A DNA stretch of 64,000 nt. It comes from Nordella sp. HKS 07. Lineage in GTDB: Bacteria > Pseudomonadota > Alphaproteobacteria > Rhizobiales > Aestuariivirgaceae. The DNA is taken from contig NZ_CP049258.1 in the NCBI RefSeq assembly GCF_011046735.1, positions 1,528,001 to 1,592,000 of the forward strand. Direction: 5' to 3'. A program made the translations under genes and the position numbers. Positions 35,716 through 44,960 of this stretch are shown here, in pieces. The number at the start of each line of letters is the position of its first letter. The stretch's first letter is position 1. The notes under the pieces are model-generated. The model was not told the DNA's origin, did not search any database, and saw only the letters and a list, made by a program, of their open reading frames with translations.

Positions 35716-36141
35716 TTGTCTGGCTTTGAACTGACGGACGCCCGCAAAAGCATGGATGACGTCGCCTTCAAGCGCGACCGATTGCAAGCGGCCTTGGGAA
35801 AATTGCGGGAGCGGCTCGCACAGTTGAAAGATCAGGAAGAAAATGCACGTCGGCAAGCGGCCTATGACAAAGCCAAGGCTGTGCGCGATGAATTGGCAGA
35901 GGAAATATCCAGCTTTTGCCCAAAAGCTCACCGAACTGCTTGTGCGCGTCGTCATCAATGACCGCGAGGTCGACTACATCAACAATCTGCTCTGCCAAAG
36001 GGAGCCGACCGCCTGCTTGTTGCCGAACTCAAGGCACGCAACCTGCCTTGGGATTCCATAGAGACGCCGCGCCTCACCGATCAGCTTTACCTGCCAACAT
36101 GGCAGCCGCGCTCCAATTATCTATGGCCACCGAGAAAATAG
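35716..36141 (+). pseudogene. Degraded coiled-coil protein gene with two frameshifts
   Basis: Three consecutive frame segments read as one protein. Segment 1 includes RDRLQAALGKLRERLAQLKD and KAKAVRDELAEEI, segment 2 KYPAFAQKLTELLVRVVIND, and segment 3 DRLLVAELKARNLPWDSIET, ending PPRK-stop at 36139. Frame changes lie near 35905 and 35985. The first segment is a charged coiled coil. No family recognised. Confidence 0.5.
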
Positions 36142-36232
36142 TGGTGCAGAGAACGCAGAGGGCAGATCAAGAGTCATAGTGCGCTTAGGGTGCGCAATGC
36201 CTGCCGCTGCTGGCGGAGGCAGTCGCCGGCAT

Positions 36233-36334
36233 TTAGATGCCGTCAACGGCGCGGTTCAGCGGGTCAGTGCCAACTTCGCGGATGACGCTTTCGATCTTGG
36301 CGATCTCGGCGGTCAGGAATTCGGTCGGGGTCAT
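36233..36334 (-). CDS. Possible 33-residue small protein
   Basis: ATG at 36334 is preceded by CGGAGA ten bases upstream. The peptide begins MTPTEFLTAEIAKIESVIRE and ends in VDGI. It lies just beyond the terminator of the VCBS gene. Amphipathic and short; it may also be the surviving start of a lost gene. Confidence 0.35.
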   Translation of the reverse strand: MTPTEFLTAEIAKIESVIREVGTDPLNRAVDGI

Positions 36335-36389
36335 GGGTCGTTGTCTCCGTGTGTTAGTCATACGTAGCAGCCGTAGAGATATACCCACG

Positions 36390-36420
36390 AAAAAGCCGGC
36401 CCCAGACTACTGGGGCCGGC
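36390..36420 (-). terminator. Terminator of the VCBS-repeat gene
   Basis: On the minus strand an 11-base perfect stem GCCGGCCCCAG / CTGGGGCCGGC with a 4-base loop is followed by TTTTT. It lies 18 bases after the stop codon. Confidence 0.85.
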
Positions 36421-36437
36421 TGTCGAGTTACTAGGTG

Positions 36438-38534
36438 TTACGCCCAGTAGTCGTACGTCAGGGTCGCGTCGACAAGCGTGTGGTTGTCGCTGTCGATCTT
36501 GTCGCTCAGTGTGACGTCGAAGTCCACATGACCGTCGGACAGAGCGGCGGCATTGACGTTCGCGAAACCCGATCTCACAACGTTGTCAGGATCCGTCCCG
36601 TCAACCTGACCGGGCGCTCCGCCGCCAATGATCGTGAAGCCGGTGAAGTCGACGCTGGAGACATCCGCGACAATGGCTGTCTCGTTGTTGGCGTCGATGT
36701 CACCCTGCACGACCACGGTCACCTTACCGTTTGTGAAGTCAAACGCGCCAGCATCAGTATGCAGGTCGAAACTGAACTTCTGCTCGATGTCGTTACCGTT
36801 GGATGGGTTATGTGCGGTCTTCTCGCCGTGCGCGGTCACCGACCCCTGGTACTGGTCGGCCGTACCGATGATGTCGAGCGACACCGAGTTGTTGACCGTC
36901 ACTTCACCGTCCGACACCTCATAGGTGATGTTGGCCAGCTGGTGGTCGCCCTTGTGGAGGCCGTCCAGCGCGGCGCTGTTCAGGTCCACCAGCAAGGTGT
37001 GCCCGTCAGTGTCCAACTTCATGTAGGAAGGCAACGGCTGACCGCCGATCTTAATGTTGGAGATATTGAGCACATCACCGCTGTCAACGTCCGAGACGTA
37101 CTTGCCATCGAGCAAGTCGATCTTGAGGATGTCCACGACTGCCTTGGTGTTGGTCTTCGAATCTGTTTCGTTGGCAGACACCGACCAAGACTTCGCCGTC
37201 GGGCCGTCGTTCTGGCCGTGGATGGTGATGGTCGCCGTCTCCGTCGATTCCGCGCCGTTGTTGTCCTTCACCGTGTAGGTGAAGCTGTCGGTCGCCGATT
37301 CACCAGCCGCCAGCGACTCGAACTGGCCGTTCGCGTCGTAGCTGAAGGTACCGTCACCGTTGTTGGTCACCGAACCCAGCGTCCCGGTCGTATCGACCGC
37401 GAAGCTGTGCGTGTCGTTGGTGTCGACGTCCTTGAAGTCAGCCTTAACCGTGACCGACGAATCGTTCTCGTCAACATCACCCGTCACCACCTTCGCCACA
37501 GGAGCGTCGTTGGTGCCAGTAACAGTGATGGTCAGCGTCGAAGTATCAGTGCCACCTTTACCGTCAGAAACGGTATAATCAGCAACGACTTCGACCGTCT
37601 CACCAGCAGCCAAATACTGATAAGCATCGTGACCGGCGTTGAAGCTGTAGTTGCCTTCACCATCCATCGACAGACCATCAACCTGCTCGTCAAGCGAGTA
37701 GGTCAGGACTGCACCATGATCAACGTCGCTGTCGTTAGCGATCGAACCATTGACGGTGAGGTCTTCGTTAACAGCAGCCACGTCAGCGACGGCGATCGGC
37801 TTGTCGTTGGTGCCGGTAACCGTGATGGTGAGCGTCGAGGATGTCTTGCCACCGTGACCGTCATCAACTGTGAAATTGACGGTGATTGGCAACTTTTCAC
37901 CCGCCGCCAAATTCTGGTAGCTAGCGTGAGTGGCGTCGAAGCTGTAGGAGCCGTCGGAGTTGAACGTCAGGCCGGCCGGGGAGGTCCCGTTCAGCGAGAA
38001 AGTCAGCGCGTCGTTGTTGGCATCGGTAGCGTAGTGAGCAACCGAATCATTGAGGATGACGTCTTCATCAACAGCTTCCGCACCAGCAGAAACCACCGGA
38101 GCCTTGTTGGGGTTTTCCCAGCCCTCGACGTAGCCCTTCGGGCTGTTGCTGTCGACCGACGTGAAGTACTCACGAGCGTGATACTGCACGTTCTTGGCGT
38201 TACCACTTGTCCAGTTCTCGGTGGTCGTATCTCCGAGCAAATGACCGATGTTGAAGGTCTGACCCAGAACTTTCAACGTCGGGTCCGGCTCGCCGGCGAT
38301 GTTCGTCATCCCGCCGGTCTTGCTCTGCGCGGCGATGAACAGGTCATCGAGGGAATACTTGCCCTCATCGATCGCCTTGACGATGTCAAGAGCCATCTGG
38401 AAGTTGCCCGGATTCTTCTGGAGGTACTCCCAACCGACCCAACTAGCGAAATCGCTACTGCCGTCGATCGCGGCCCTCAGTGCGGTGGTCGCGTGCTCGA
38501 CCACCGTTTGGTTGCTATCTACAATTACTGCCAT
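36438..38534 (-). CDS. VCBS/cadherin-like repeat protein, likely type I secretion substrate
   Basis: 698 residues, acidic and poor in Cys. After a unique N-terminal 150 residues come several domains of about 100 residues. Each ends in STLTITVTGTNDxP or a variant and carries DGSYSFDA / GEGNYSFNA, the VCBS pattern. No GGxGxD calcium repeats are present. There is no Sec signal peptide; the C-terminus ends TLTYDYWA, compatible with a C-terminal secretion signal. It lies downstream of the ABC exporter and HlyD genes. The ATG at 38534 is preferred because its leader aligns with that of the gene at 43760. Probable surface adhesin or extracellular protein. Confidence 0.8.
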   Translation of the reverse strand: MAVIVDSNQTVVEHATTALRAAIDGSSDFASWVGWEYLQKNPGNFQMALDIVKAIDEGKYSLDDLFIAAQSKTGGMTNIAGEPDPTLKVLGQTFNIGHLLGDTTTENWTSGNAKNVQYHAREYFTSVDSNSPKGYVEGWENPNKAPVVSAGAEAVDEDVILNDSVAHYATDANNDALTFSLNGTSPAGLTFNSDGSYSFDATHASYQNLAAGEKLPITVNFTVDDGHGGKTSSTLTITVTGTNDKPIAVADVAAVNEDLTVNGSIANDSDVDHGAVLTYSLDEQVDGLSMDGEGNYSFNAGHDAYQYLAAGETVEVVADYTVSDGKGGTDTSTLTITVTGTNDAPVAKVVTGDVDENDSSVTVKADFKDVDTNDTHSFAVDTTGTLGSVTNNGDGTFSYDANGQFESLAAGESATDSFTYTVKDNNGAESTETATITIHGQNDGPTAKSWSVSANETDSKTNTKAVVDILKIDLLDGKYVSDVDSGDVLNISNIKIGGQPLPSYMKLDTDGHTLLVDLNSAALDGLHKGDHQLANITYEVSDGEVTVNNSVSLDIIGTADQYQGSVTAHGEKTAHNPSNGNDIEQKFSFDLHTDAGAFDFTNGKVTVVVQGDIDANNETAIVADVSSVDFTGFTIIGGGAPGQVDGTDPDNVVRSGFANVNAAALSDGHVDFDVTLSDKIDSDNHTLVDATLTYDYWA

Positions 38535-38581
38535 GATGTGTGTTACTTTCTTCAACGATAAGGGCTGTTAGAAGCAGGCAC

Positions 38582-38611
38582 AGTTCGTCGTCGGCCCGTT
38601 CACGACGAACT
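38582..38611 (-). promoter_or_regulatory. Leader hairpin shared with the gene at 43760
   Basis: Perfect 10-base arms AGTTCGTCGT / ACGACGAACT with a 10-base loop lie in the leader of the VCBS gene. The core on the minus strand, CGTCGTGAACGGGCC, has a close match in the leader of the other secreted-protein gene. Both are followed by AACAGCC(C)TTATC before the start codon. Confidence 0.6.
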
Positions 38612-38624
38612 GAGTTGGGTATTT

Positions 38625-38661
38625 TCAAATTGGGAAGGTAGTTGGCCCCCAATTTCCCGTA
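38625..38661 (-). terminator. Hairpin behind hlyD
   Basis: On the minus strand GGGAAATTGGGG pairs with CCCAATTT across an 11-base loop and is followed by GAAAAT. It may attenuate transcription between the exporter genes and the VCBS gene. Confidence 0.5.
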
Positions 38662-38707
38662 ATCTGTTAGATATATTCCGTAATCAGTTGTTCACATGGT
38701 GCCTATC

Positions 38708-40057
38708 TTACTTCTCCCGCAGCGAGCGGCGGAAATTCTGGGTAATTGGCTCGCTGAGGTATGCCAGTACAGTCCGGCTGCCCGTGCGGATCATCGCCTC
38801 GCTCGTCATGCCGGGCAGCAACTTGCGGCCCTCCAGCTTGTCGAGTTCGCCCTTGTTGATAATGACGGTCGCGGCGAAGTATGGTGTGCCGCTGCGCTCC
38901 TCCACCAATCGGTCGGCCGAGACGGTTTCCACGACGCCGTCTAGTGGCGGCAGGTTATAGCGGGCGAAAGCCGGGAAGTTGACGCGAGCAACCTGACCGG
39001 GCGCGATCGTCTCGATATCCTCAGGTTTGACCATAGCCTCGACCACCAATTGCTCACCGAGCGGGACGACCGTCAGCAACGTATCGCCGGGCTTCACCAC
39101 GCCACCGGTCGTGTGAACCTTAAGGTCCATGACGATGCCGTCCACTGGCGCGATAATGCGAGTTCGAGTGAGGACGTCTTTGGCTCCCCGCTCCTGCTCG
39201 CGGAGATCGAACAGTTCCGCCTCGACCTTGCTCAATTCCTCCACGGCCTCGTTCAGTCGCACCGTGTCGAGGTTCAGAATTTGCATGTCGATCTCGGCCA
39301 TTGCGCTCTTGGCGCGGGCGATGGAGGCGAGATTCGTCGCCCTTTCGCCTTCGAATTCACGTTGCTGCCGTCTAAGCAACAAGGGCCGCTCGCGGGTAGT
39401 GAGCCGCTTCTCGAGCAGCCCTTCGAGGTCCTTGGATTCGCTCTCGATCGCCGCGATCTGCTTGTCTTCAGTGGCGATCAGTTTCTCCAGTCCGGTGATC
39501 TCTTCCTCGGTCTGGACCCGGCGCTCCGCGAAAATCGCCCGCTCATCCTTCAGGTTGTGGCTCTTCGCTGCGAACACGTCCTTCTGCACAGCTATCGCGT
39601 CTTTGGCCACGCGGGACGGATTTGCCAATAGTTCCGCTGGAAACACGATCTCCGCGTCGTTATCACGCTCCGCCCGCAACCGCGCGACCAGCGCCTCGCG
39701 GGCGGCAATCCGGCTCTGGATCAGATCAAGCTGCGCTTTCGCTTGCGTATCGTCCAACCGGATAAGGGTCTTGCCGGCCCTGACGATGTCGCCGTTGACC
39801 GCGTTCAACTCCGCGATGATCCCGCCCTCAAGGTGCTGGATCAGTTTGCGGTCGCCCGCCACCTTGATGACGCCCGGTGCGACGGCCGCGCTATCCAGCG
39901 GGGCCAATGCAGCCCAGCCCCCGGCCAGGCCGAAGAACATGATCAGGATGGCGAAACCGGTGCGCGTTACGCCCGCGAGACGCAAGGGTGCCGGCTCCAA
40001 GAGGGAAGGCGGCGTAACGGGTAGCGGGACGACGTTCAATGCTGGAGACCGGCTCAT
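38708..40057 (-). CDS. HlyD-family type I secretion adaptor
   Basis: 449 residues: a short cytoplasmic N-terminus, one membrane helix ([19 protein letters not shown]), a lipoyl half-motif [20 protein letters not shown], a long periplasmic coiled coil (about 90-280) and a closing beta domain with [20 protein letters not shown]. This is the PrtE/LapC-type adaptor that bridges the ABC exporter to an outer-membrane TolC. It overlaps the ABC gene by ATGA. No TolC gene is in the window. Confidence 0.92.
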   Translation of the reverse strand: MSRSPALNVVPLPVTPPSLLEPAPLRLAGVTRTGFAILIMFFGLAGGWAALAPLDSAAVAPGVIKVAGDRKLIQHLEGGIIAELNAVNGDIVRAGKTLIRLDDTQAKAQLDLIQSRIAAREALVARLRAERDNDAEIVFPAELLANPSRVAKDAIAVQKDVFAAKSHNLKDERAIFAERRVQTEEEITGLEKLIATEDKQIAAIESESKDLEGLLEKRLTTRERPLLLRRQQREFEGERATNLASIARAKSAMAEIDMQILNLDTVRLNEAVEELSKVEAELFDLREQERGAKDVLTRTRIIAPVDGIVMDLKVHTTGGVVKPGDTLLTVVPLGEQLVVEAMVKPEDIETIAPGQVARVNFPAFARYNLPPLDGVVETVSADRLVEERSGTPYFAATVIINKGELDKLEGRKLLPGMTSEAMIRTGSRTVLAYLSEPITQNFRRSLREK

Positions 40058-41859
40058 GCTTCCTTGACCTCTTGGATTTCTACTTCTCTGACTTCTTTGA
40101 TCGCCAGAGGGCTGATTCTTGTGATCGGGCTTACTTTGCGGGCGCGGTTAGCAAGCTCCGCTAAGACTGCATCACGCGGTCCGAAGAGTTCCTGTTGACC
40201 CCGATTGATGAATAGGACCTTGTCGACCTTCCCCATCACATTCGGCCGGTGCGCGATCAGGATAACGGTTGTCCCCGCTGCCTTGGCCGCGCTGATGGCT
40301 GCGACCAACGCCTCCTCGCCCTCGCGGTCGAGGTTGGAATTCGGCTCGTCCAAGATCAGCAGAGCCGGGTCACCGTAGAGGGCGCGAGCCAAGCCGATCC
40401 GCTGGCGTTGTCCGCCCGACAAGATCGCGCCCGCATCACCGATCTCGGTGGTATAGCCCTGCGGCAAGCCCTTGATCAGTTCGTGGACGCCCGCCATCTG
40501 CGCCGCCCGAACGACGTTGGCAAAGACCGCCGGGTTCAGCTTCGCGAAGCGGCAGATGTTCTCGGCCACGGTACCGGCAAAGAGCTCGATGTCCTGCGGC
40601 AGGTAGCCGACGTAGTGCCCCCGGTCCTCCGCCGCCCATTCAGCGACGCTCATGCCGTCGAGCAAGACTCGCCCACCGGTCGGTCGCCAGGCGCCGGCCA
40701 GCACGCGGGCCAAGCTCGTCTTCCCGGCCGCGCTCGGGCCGATCAGCGCCATTGTTTCACCCGGCCTGAGTTGGAAGTTGATTCCGCGCAAGATCGGTTC
40801 GCCGCCCTGTCGGGCCAGCACCACGTTCTCAACGTCGAACCTACCCGTGGGGCGCGGCAACGGCAGGACTTGTGCGGCTTCCGGTCGCTGGCCGGCGACG
40901 GCGGTCAGGCGCTTGTAAGCAGCCCGTGCGCCGATCGTCGCCTTCCACGTCCCAATCGCTTGCTCGACCGGGGCCAAAGCCCGCCCCATCAGGATTGATG
41001 CGGCGATCATAACGCCGGGTGAAGCTTCGTTCTTCAGCACCAGATAAGCGCCGAGGCCGAGGACGCCCATCTGTAGAGCCATGCGGTGGCACCGGGCGAT
41101 CGCCGCGATGATCCCACCCCGGTTTGCCGCGACAACCTGTCCAATGCTCGCCTCGTCCTGTTGCGCCTTCCAGCCTTCGAGCAAGGGTTTGAGCATGCCC
41201 ATGGCTTGTACGACTTCGGCGTTACGGATTGCTTGTTCGGCCTGTGCGTGGGCCCGTGTTTGTGCGCCAGCGGCGGCCGCTAGCGGCTTGCGGGTGATGG
41301 CCTCGTTCAGCAAAGCCAACCCGAACAACACGACCCCGCCGCCCAGCGCCAACCAACCCAGCCACGGGTGCATTAGGAAGATCGCGGCGAAGAAAAGTGG
41401 CGCCCACGGCGCGTCGAGGATCGGAAAGATACTGGGGCTGGTGAAGAAACTCCGCACTTGGTCGAGGTCGCGCAAGGGTCGCGCGTTCGTTTGACCGGGG
41501 GCAGCGGCGGCGTGTTCGACAGACGCCGTCAGCAGAACCGGGGCCAGCCGAGCGTTCATCCACGCGCCGACGGTAGCCAGCAAACGGGCGCGCACCACTT
41601 CCAATCCCGCCATAGCGATGAGCGCGCCCGCCGCCATCAGCGATAGCATCACCAGCGTTTCCAAGCTGTGGCTCGACAGCACGCGATGGTAGACTTGGAG
41701 CATGTAGAACGCCCCGGTCAGCATCAGCACGTTGATCCCGGCGCTGAACCAGATCAGTGGTTTGACGGCCCGGCGGGCCTCTTTCATCACTACCTGTAGG
41801 GCCGGCGGCTGCGGTGCTTTTATCATTACCCGTACTCGCGTGTTGTGGTTGCGGGGCAT
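40054..41859 (-). CDS. Type I secretion ABC permease/ATPase (PrtD-like)
   Basis: 601 residues. The membrane domain lies in residues 20-320; the ATPase has Walker [10 protein letters not shown], signature [15 protein letters not shown] and Walker [13 protein letters not shown]. There is no N-terminal peptidase C39-like domain, so substrates are of the uncleaved C-terminal-signal type. The start at 41859 follows GGGGGA; the ATG at 41826 and codons further upstream are alternatives. It forms an operon with hlyD and probably the VCBS gene. Confidence 0.9.
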   Translation of the reverse strand: MPRNHNTRVRVMIKAPQPPALQVVMKEARRAVKPLIWFSAGINVLMLTGAFYMLQVYHRVLSSHSLETLVMLSLMAAGALIAMAGLEVVRARLLATVGAWMNARLAPVLLTASVEHAAAAPGQTNARPLRDLDQVRSFFTSPSIFPILDAPWAPLFFAAIFLMHPWLGWLALGGGVVLFGLALLNEAITRKPLAAAAGAQTRAHAQAEQAIRNAEVVQAMGMLKPLLEGWKAQQDEASIGQVVAANRGGIIAAIARCHRMALQMGVLGLGAYLVLKNEASPGVMIAASILMGRALAPVEQAIGTWKATIGARAAYKRLTAVAGQRPEAAQVLPLPRPTGRFDVENVVLARQGGEPILRGINFQLRPGETMALIGPSAAGKTSLARVLAGAWRPTGGRVLLDGMSVAEWAAEDRGHYVGYLPQDIELFAGTVAENICRFAKLNPAVFANVVRAAQMAGVHELIKGLPQGYTTEIGDAGAILSGGQRQRIGLARALYGDPALLILDEPNSNLDREGEEALVAAISAAKAAGTTVILIAHRPNVMGKVDKVLFINRGQQELFGPRDAVLAELANRARKVSPITRISPLAIKEVREVEIQEVKEA

Positions 41860-41867
41860 GGAATCCC

Positions 41868-41950
41868 CCGTGTCGCTATTTACGTTGCACTTGATTATCT
41901 GTTCACAGGAGAAAGGCCGGGCCCGATCAGTCATCGGGACCGACCCTTTT
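41868..41950 (-). repeat. Terminator-plus-flank repeat, copy 1
   Basis: About 83 bases closely match 42633-42715, sharing CCGTGTCGCTAT, TACGTTGCACTTG and TGTTCACA, then a hairpin (GGGTCGGTCCCGAT / ATCGGGCCCGGCC on the minus strand). Copy 1 lies directly before the exporter gene. Confidence 0.7.
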
Positions 41951-42089
41951 CCCCATTAAGCCCGTAGACGTGATGGACGTCGCTCCGGTTCAGCTGCAGA
42001 TCGCCCACGGTGCCGCGCCGCGAGAGGAAACCGAGGCCGCCGATCTTCACTTGCGTGGACTGATCGACGAGGAAGTTCGGATTCGAGAC
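41931..42089 (-). pseudogene. C-terminal remnant of a lost gene
   Basis: A 52-residue open stretch without a start reads [20 protein letters not shown] and then [20 protein letters not shown]. It ends at a terminator that is a duplicate of the one behind the secreted protein at 42765. This suggests a former secreted-protein gene here. Confidence 0.4.
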
Positions 42090-42345
42090 TTACAGAGCAT
42101 GTAGTGTCGGAGAGGCGCGCGCGAACAAGCCGATGTATGACAAGACAGCTCAACCATCCCAGAAAACAAATGAGGATAGCCGTCAGAACGTCCCCCAAGA
42201 TCATACTCCACGGTACGCCGTGATTAAGCTCTGAGGCCGAGGAATAGATAAGCCCTGTGATTGGCCAACACATCACCATTAAATAAAAGCCCAACACCCG
42301 CGGAAAGCGAGGGCGGCGACGGGGGCTCGGGGAAAGGCGAGTCAT
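41956..42345 (-). CDS. Small membrane protein, C-terminus possibly altered
   Basis: ATG at 42345 follows AAGGTG. The first ~90 residues contain two hydrophobic segments ([18 protein letters not shown] and [20 protein letters not shown]). The last ~40 residues are translated out of frame from the remnant at 41931-42089, so the present C-terminus may be accidental. A conserved upstream element (42411-42474) lies before it. No family recognised. Confidence 0.4.
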   Translation of the reverse strand: MTRLSPSPRRRPRFPRVLGFYLMVMCWPITGLIYSSASELNHGVPWSMILGDVLTAILICFLGWLSCLVIHRLVRARLSDTTCSVSLESELPRRSVHASEDRRPRFPLAARHRGRSAAEPERRPSRLRA

Positions 42346-42410
42346 GATACACCTTACTATTGGCTCGGTCCGCCGTGCGGACCAGGATCGATATGTCAGC
42401 GCTTATTCAG

Positions 42411-42474
42411 GTAAGCGACGCGCATTGGAAATACATATGCAGGTTAGCCAAAATCTTATCATTTCACGCCAAAC
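42411..42474 (-). promoter_or_regulatory. Conserved upstream element, copy 1
   Basis: Read on the minus strand it contains TTTGGCGTGAAAT and GTATTTCCAATGCGCGTCGC, aligning base by base with the elements at 43912-44031 and 44961-45090. It precedes the small membrane protein and the exporter operon. Confidence 0.6.
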
Positions 42475-42632
42475 GATATCTGGCGGCTACCAAGGCGACT
42501 TTACGATGGGTTCGTCAGCATAATGCAGAAATTTGCGCGTAATGAGCGTCGGCGTGGGCTTAATGCGGTTGGCCCAAGGCAATGACGGCAGTGATATTCA
42601 CGGTAGGTGCGTCTAGTCTAGCCTATGCTATT
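42475..42632. other. Intergenic stretch upstream of copy 1
   Basis: No convincing coding frame on either strand. It separates the conserved element of the exporter unit from the terminator of the secreted-protein gene. Confidence 0.4.
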
Positions 42633-42715
42633 CCGTGTCGCTATATACGTTGCACTTGTGCACATGTTCACAAGAAAAAAGGGCGGTCCCGGTCAGTTGC
42701 CGGGGCCGACCCTCT
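42633..42715 (-). terminator. Terminator of the secreted protein (repeat copy 2)
   Basis: On the minus strand GGGTCGGCCCCGG pairs with CCGGGACCGCCC and is followed by TTTTTT. The whole 83-base block repeats at 41868-41950. Confidence 0.75.
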
Positions 42716-42764
42716 CACTGTCAGGATCAAGAAGGGGCGTTACTGCCCCTAACTCCGATTCCTA

Positions 42765-43760
42765 TCAAACGACCCAGTCGTTGATCTGGATGCTGTCGAT
42801 CGAAAAGCCGGTAAAATCCGCCTGCGGCGACGTGTCGACCAGCGTGATCGTGTGGGTGCTGTCAGCATTGTCCGCATAATCCGCGATGTCCACGTCGAAG
42901 TGATACATCTGATTGTTCTCAACGAGATCAGAAGCAAGAATTGTCTTGACCGTCACACCGTCGATCCGGACATCGAACGAAGCGTTCGCCTCCGTCTGGT
43001 AAGCATTGCCAAGATAAGTCAGGTTCTGCTTGGCGATGTCGAAGCTCAACACTGCTGTCTTCCCGCCGACCGCAGCGGTCGAGTCGGTGAAGTCGTGCGA
43101 GATGTTGATCTGGCCAGGCGTGTTCTGCGTGTCGAGCCAGAAACCATCGGGGCCACCGGAAGTGGCTTTGATGCCGCCATAGCCGTCTGCACCAAGCTCA
43201 GAATTCTGAGCCCCGGTCCAGCCGCTGGCGTTGTTGAGGTTGACCGACGCGAACACGGCATTGGTGGAATCTGCCGGGTCATAGTAAGTCTGCTGAACGT
43301 TGGAGTCGTAACCATCGAAGTTCTCGGTGAACAGATTGCCACCGACGTGCGGCACGGGCACGGGGGCCGTCACGTCAACGTCAGCCTGCGACCACGTGCC
43401 CTTGTTGCCGATCTGGACCATGTACTCGATATCACTACCGCCGGCACCGATCGTAAACTCGGTGAAATCAGCGTTGGCCGTGATGTTGTGGGCAAGCAGA
43501 TAAGCAGTCTGCTGGGCGACAGTCGGGATGCCGCCGTGGGCGAAGTCAACGACGCCGAAATCGTTAGCACCGAGGCCGTCGTAGTCGCTGGTGTTACCAA
43601 AGAAAAACTGCTTGGTGACGTTGACCTTGGCGGCGCCGCCCGGATCGTTGGCGAGCAGGTCAGCGATGGTAAACGTGAAGTCACCGTTCAGACCGACAAC
43701 GTCATCCTTGGCGGCGTTATTCACGACGACGTTTGGCTCTTTGATTGGAGTTTGTCCCAT
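42765..43760 (-). CDS. Secreted-type beta protein, likely type I substrate
   Basis: 331 residues, acidic, no cysteine, no Sec signal peptide. The N-terminal part (MGQTPIKEPNVVVNNAAKDD) has a cadherin/VCBS-like look with DFTFTIADLLANDPGG. The C-terminal part (from LFTENFDGYD) resembles a jelly-roll/lectin-like domain, with FDVRIDGVTVKTILASDL and an end QINDWVV. The start at 43760 is chosen because the 25 bases before it align with those before the VCBS gene start. Stop is followed by a strong terminator. Function unknown; export by the adjacent type I system is inferred. Confidence 0.65.
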   Translation of the reverse strand: MGQTPIKEPNVVVNNAAKDDVVGLNGDFTFTIADLLANDPGGAAKVNVTKQFFFGNTSDYDGLGANDFGVVDFAHGGIPTVAQQTAYLLAHNITANADFTEFTIGAGGSDIEYMVQIGNKGTWSQADVDVTAPVPVPHVGGNLFTENFDGYDSNVQQTYYDPADSTNAVFASVNLNNASGWTGAQNSELGADGYGGIKATSGGPDGFWLDTQNTPGQINISHDFTDSTAAVGGKTAVLSFDIAKQNLTYLGNAYQTEANASFDVRIDGVTVKTILASDLVENNQMYHFDVDIADYADNADSTHTITLVDTSPQADFTGFSIDSIQINDWVV

Positions 43761-43813
43761 ATTAATTTGTACTCTCATTCCCGGATAAGGCTGTTTTTGA
43801 CAGTATATGCCCG

Positions 43814-43837
43814 CCGTCGTCGCCTTGTTCACGACGG
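43814..43837 (-). promoter_or_regulatory. Leader hairpin shared with the gene at 38534
   Basis: Arms CCGTCGT / ACGACGG with a 10-base loop. On the minus strand CGTCGTGAACAAGGC matches CGTCGTGAACGGGCC of the VCBS leader, and AACAGCCTTATCC follows in both. Confidence 0.6.
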
Positions 43838-43911
43838 TGAGGGGAGGCTTTGATTTTTAGAAAATCGGCTTCCCTCAGGTTGCCGAGTTGGGGCCTATAT
43901 CGGAAAGGCGC

Positions 43912-44031
43912 ACGTCAATGGCCCGCGATATTGCGTTACCGCAACCCAACGCGACACGCACAATCAAGTAAGCGCTTCTTATCAGAAACACTTACGGCTA
44001 TCCGCCTATATCTTGCGATTTGACGCCAAAA
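43912..44031 (-). promoter_or_regulatory. Conserved upstream element, copy 2
   Basis: 120 bases that, on the minus strand, align with 44961-45090 on the plus strand: TTTTGGCGTCAAATCGCAAG, TAGCCGTAAGTGTTTCTGAT, AGCGCTTACTTGATTGTGCG, then ATCGCGGGCCATTGACG. It points at the secreted-protein gene at 43760. A GTAAG ... CTTAC inverted pair is inside. Confidence 0.75.
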
Positions 44032-44092
44032 GGCCTTAACTCCGCTGGGCGGTGCCACTACTCCCGCTGGACGGGGAGAATGAAGGGTCTCC

Positions 44093-44262
44093 ATGGCAAG
44101 TGACATCTCTTTGTTGGTTAGGCCCCTGTGGACCCGCTGCATTGCTACCGAGCTGAAGAAGGAGGGAGCGGATGTCGAGGCCGCTCTTTCTGCGTCCGGC
44201 CTTGATTGGCGGTCGCTCGACAAGGCCGATGGGTGGATGCCGTTTGTGCATCATGCCGAGCA
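44093..44262 (+). pseudogene. N-terminal fragment of an AraC-type regulator
   Basis: Begins at an ATG with GAAGGG upstream and reads MASDISLLVRPLWTRCIATE ... GADVEAALSASGLDWRSLDK, then DGWMPFVHHAE. This looks like the start of the arabinose-binding-like sensor domain of AraC regulators. Coding sense stops abruptly where a terminator-like hairpin (CCCCGCCAGCGGGG) begins. Confidence 0.5.
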
Positions 44263-44960
44263 CCCCGCCAGCGGGGCTTTCTCGTCTGGGAGTATTGGAC
44301 TCGTGTCATAGCGGCAAGGCACGCGGACATCCATTCGCGAGTGGGGAAAACCCCGCTTCACGGCGCCAGGTGGGGTTTTTTTGTTTCGGGCCGATCAACT
44401 GCAATCGGAAAGCCACGCTTTCCTATATCAAGGTCTAGTTGATAGCGATCCGCAGTTCGGTATGATCCGAGCATTGCATTGCAATCCCGACCGCAAGCTT
44501 TCCCCGAGCGAGCGGAACCCTACGAGTAGACCCCGCCTGGTCCCCTCGGCGGGGTTTCTCGTTCAGGCGGGCCGCGCCAGGCCCCTCAACTTTTGGTTTA
44601 CTGAATTCGGTCATGCTAGGCCCCGTCCGCCAGTCTCCTCATTCAGCGCGCGGACAACGTGTCTGGAAAACCTCGTCCGGTCCCGCCGGCGGGGTTTTCT
44701 CGTTCGAGACCGACGGTGCAAAAGCCGCCAATAACAGCGGCGCCCGTAACGTGCTGCGGTACACCCTTCTTGCCGCGACCGGCCTCAAACTGCGGCGATA
44801 TGAGCGCTGCCCCGCCCTTCTATCAGTTCAGCTCGGGAACGGTCGCGGCGCCTCTGGTGACGACCGGAACGATAACACGAGGGCGGCGGTCCCCGCCCAG
44901 AAAATCGGCGACTTCGGACCGCTCTGGAAAACCCCGCCATGGGCACCCCCGCTTCGCGGG
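44263..44960 (+). other. Array of terminator-like hairpins
   Basis: Five GC hairpins with a following T-run or TTTCTCG occur in about 700 bases, at about 44263-44284, 44350-44382, 44531-44562, 44682-44702 and 44928-44964. Three end in GGGGTTTCTCG or a close variant. Between them no coding frame is convincing. The last hairpin runs into the conserved element, copy 3. Confidence 0.6.

Noticed and set aside
36435-38561. 708-residue plus-strand frame mirroring the VCBS gene almost end to end
   Set aside because: The minus strand shows VCBS repeats, a leader and a terminator. The plus frame is open because repeat codon use leaves few stops on the other strand.
42360-42542. 60-residue plus-strand frame upstream of the exporter unit
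   Set aside because: It overlaps the conserved non-coding element, which is shared with two other places without conserving any frame.
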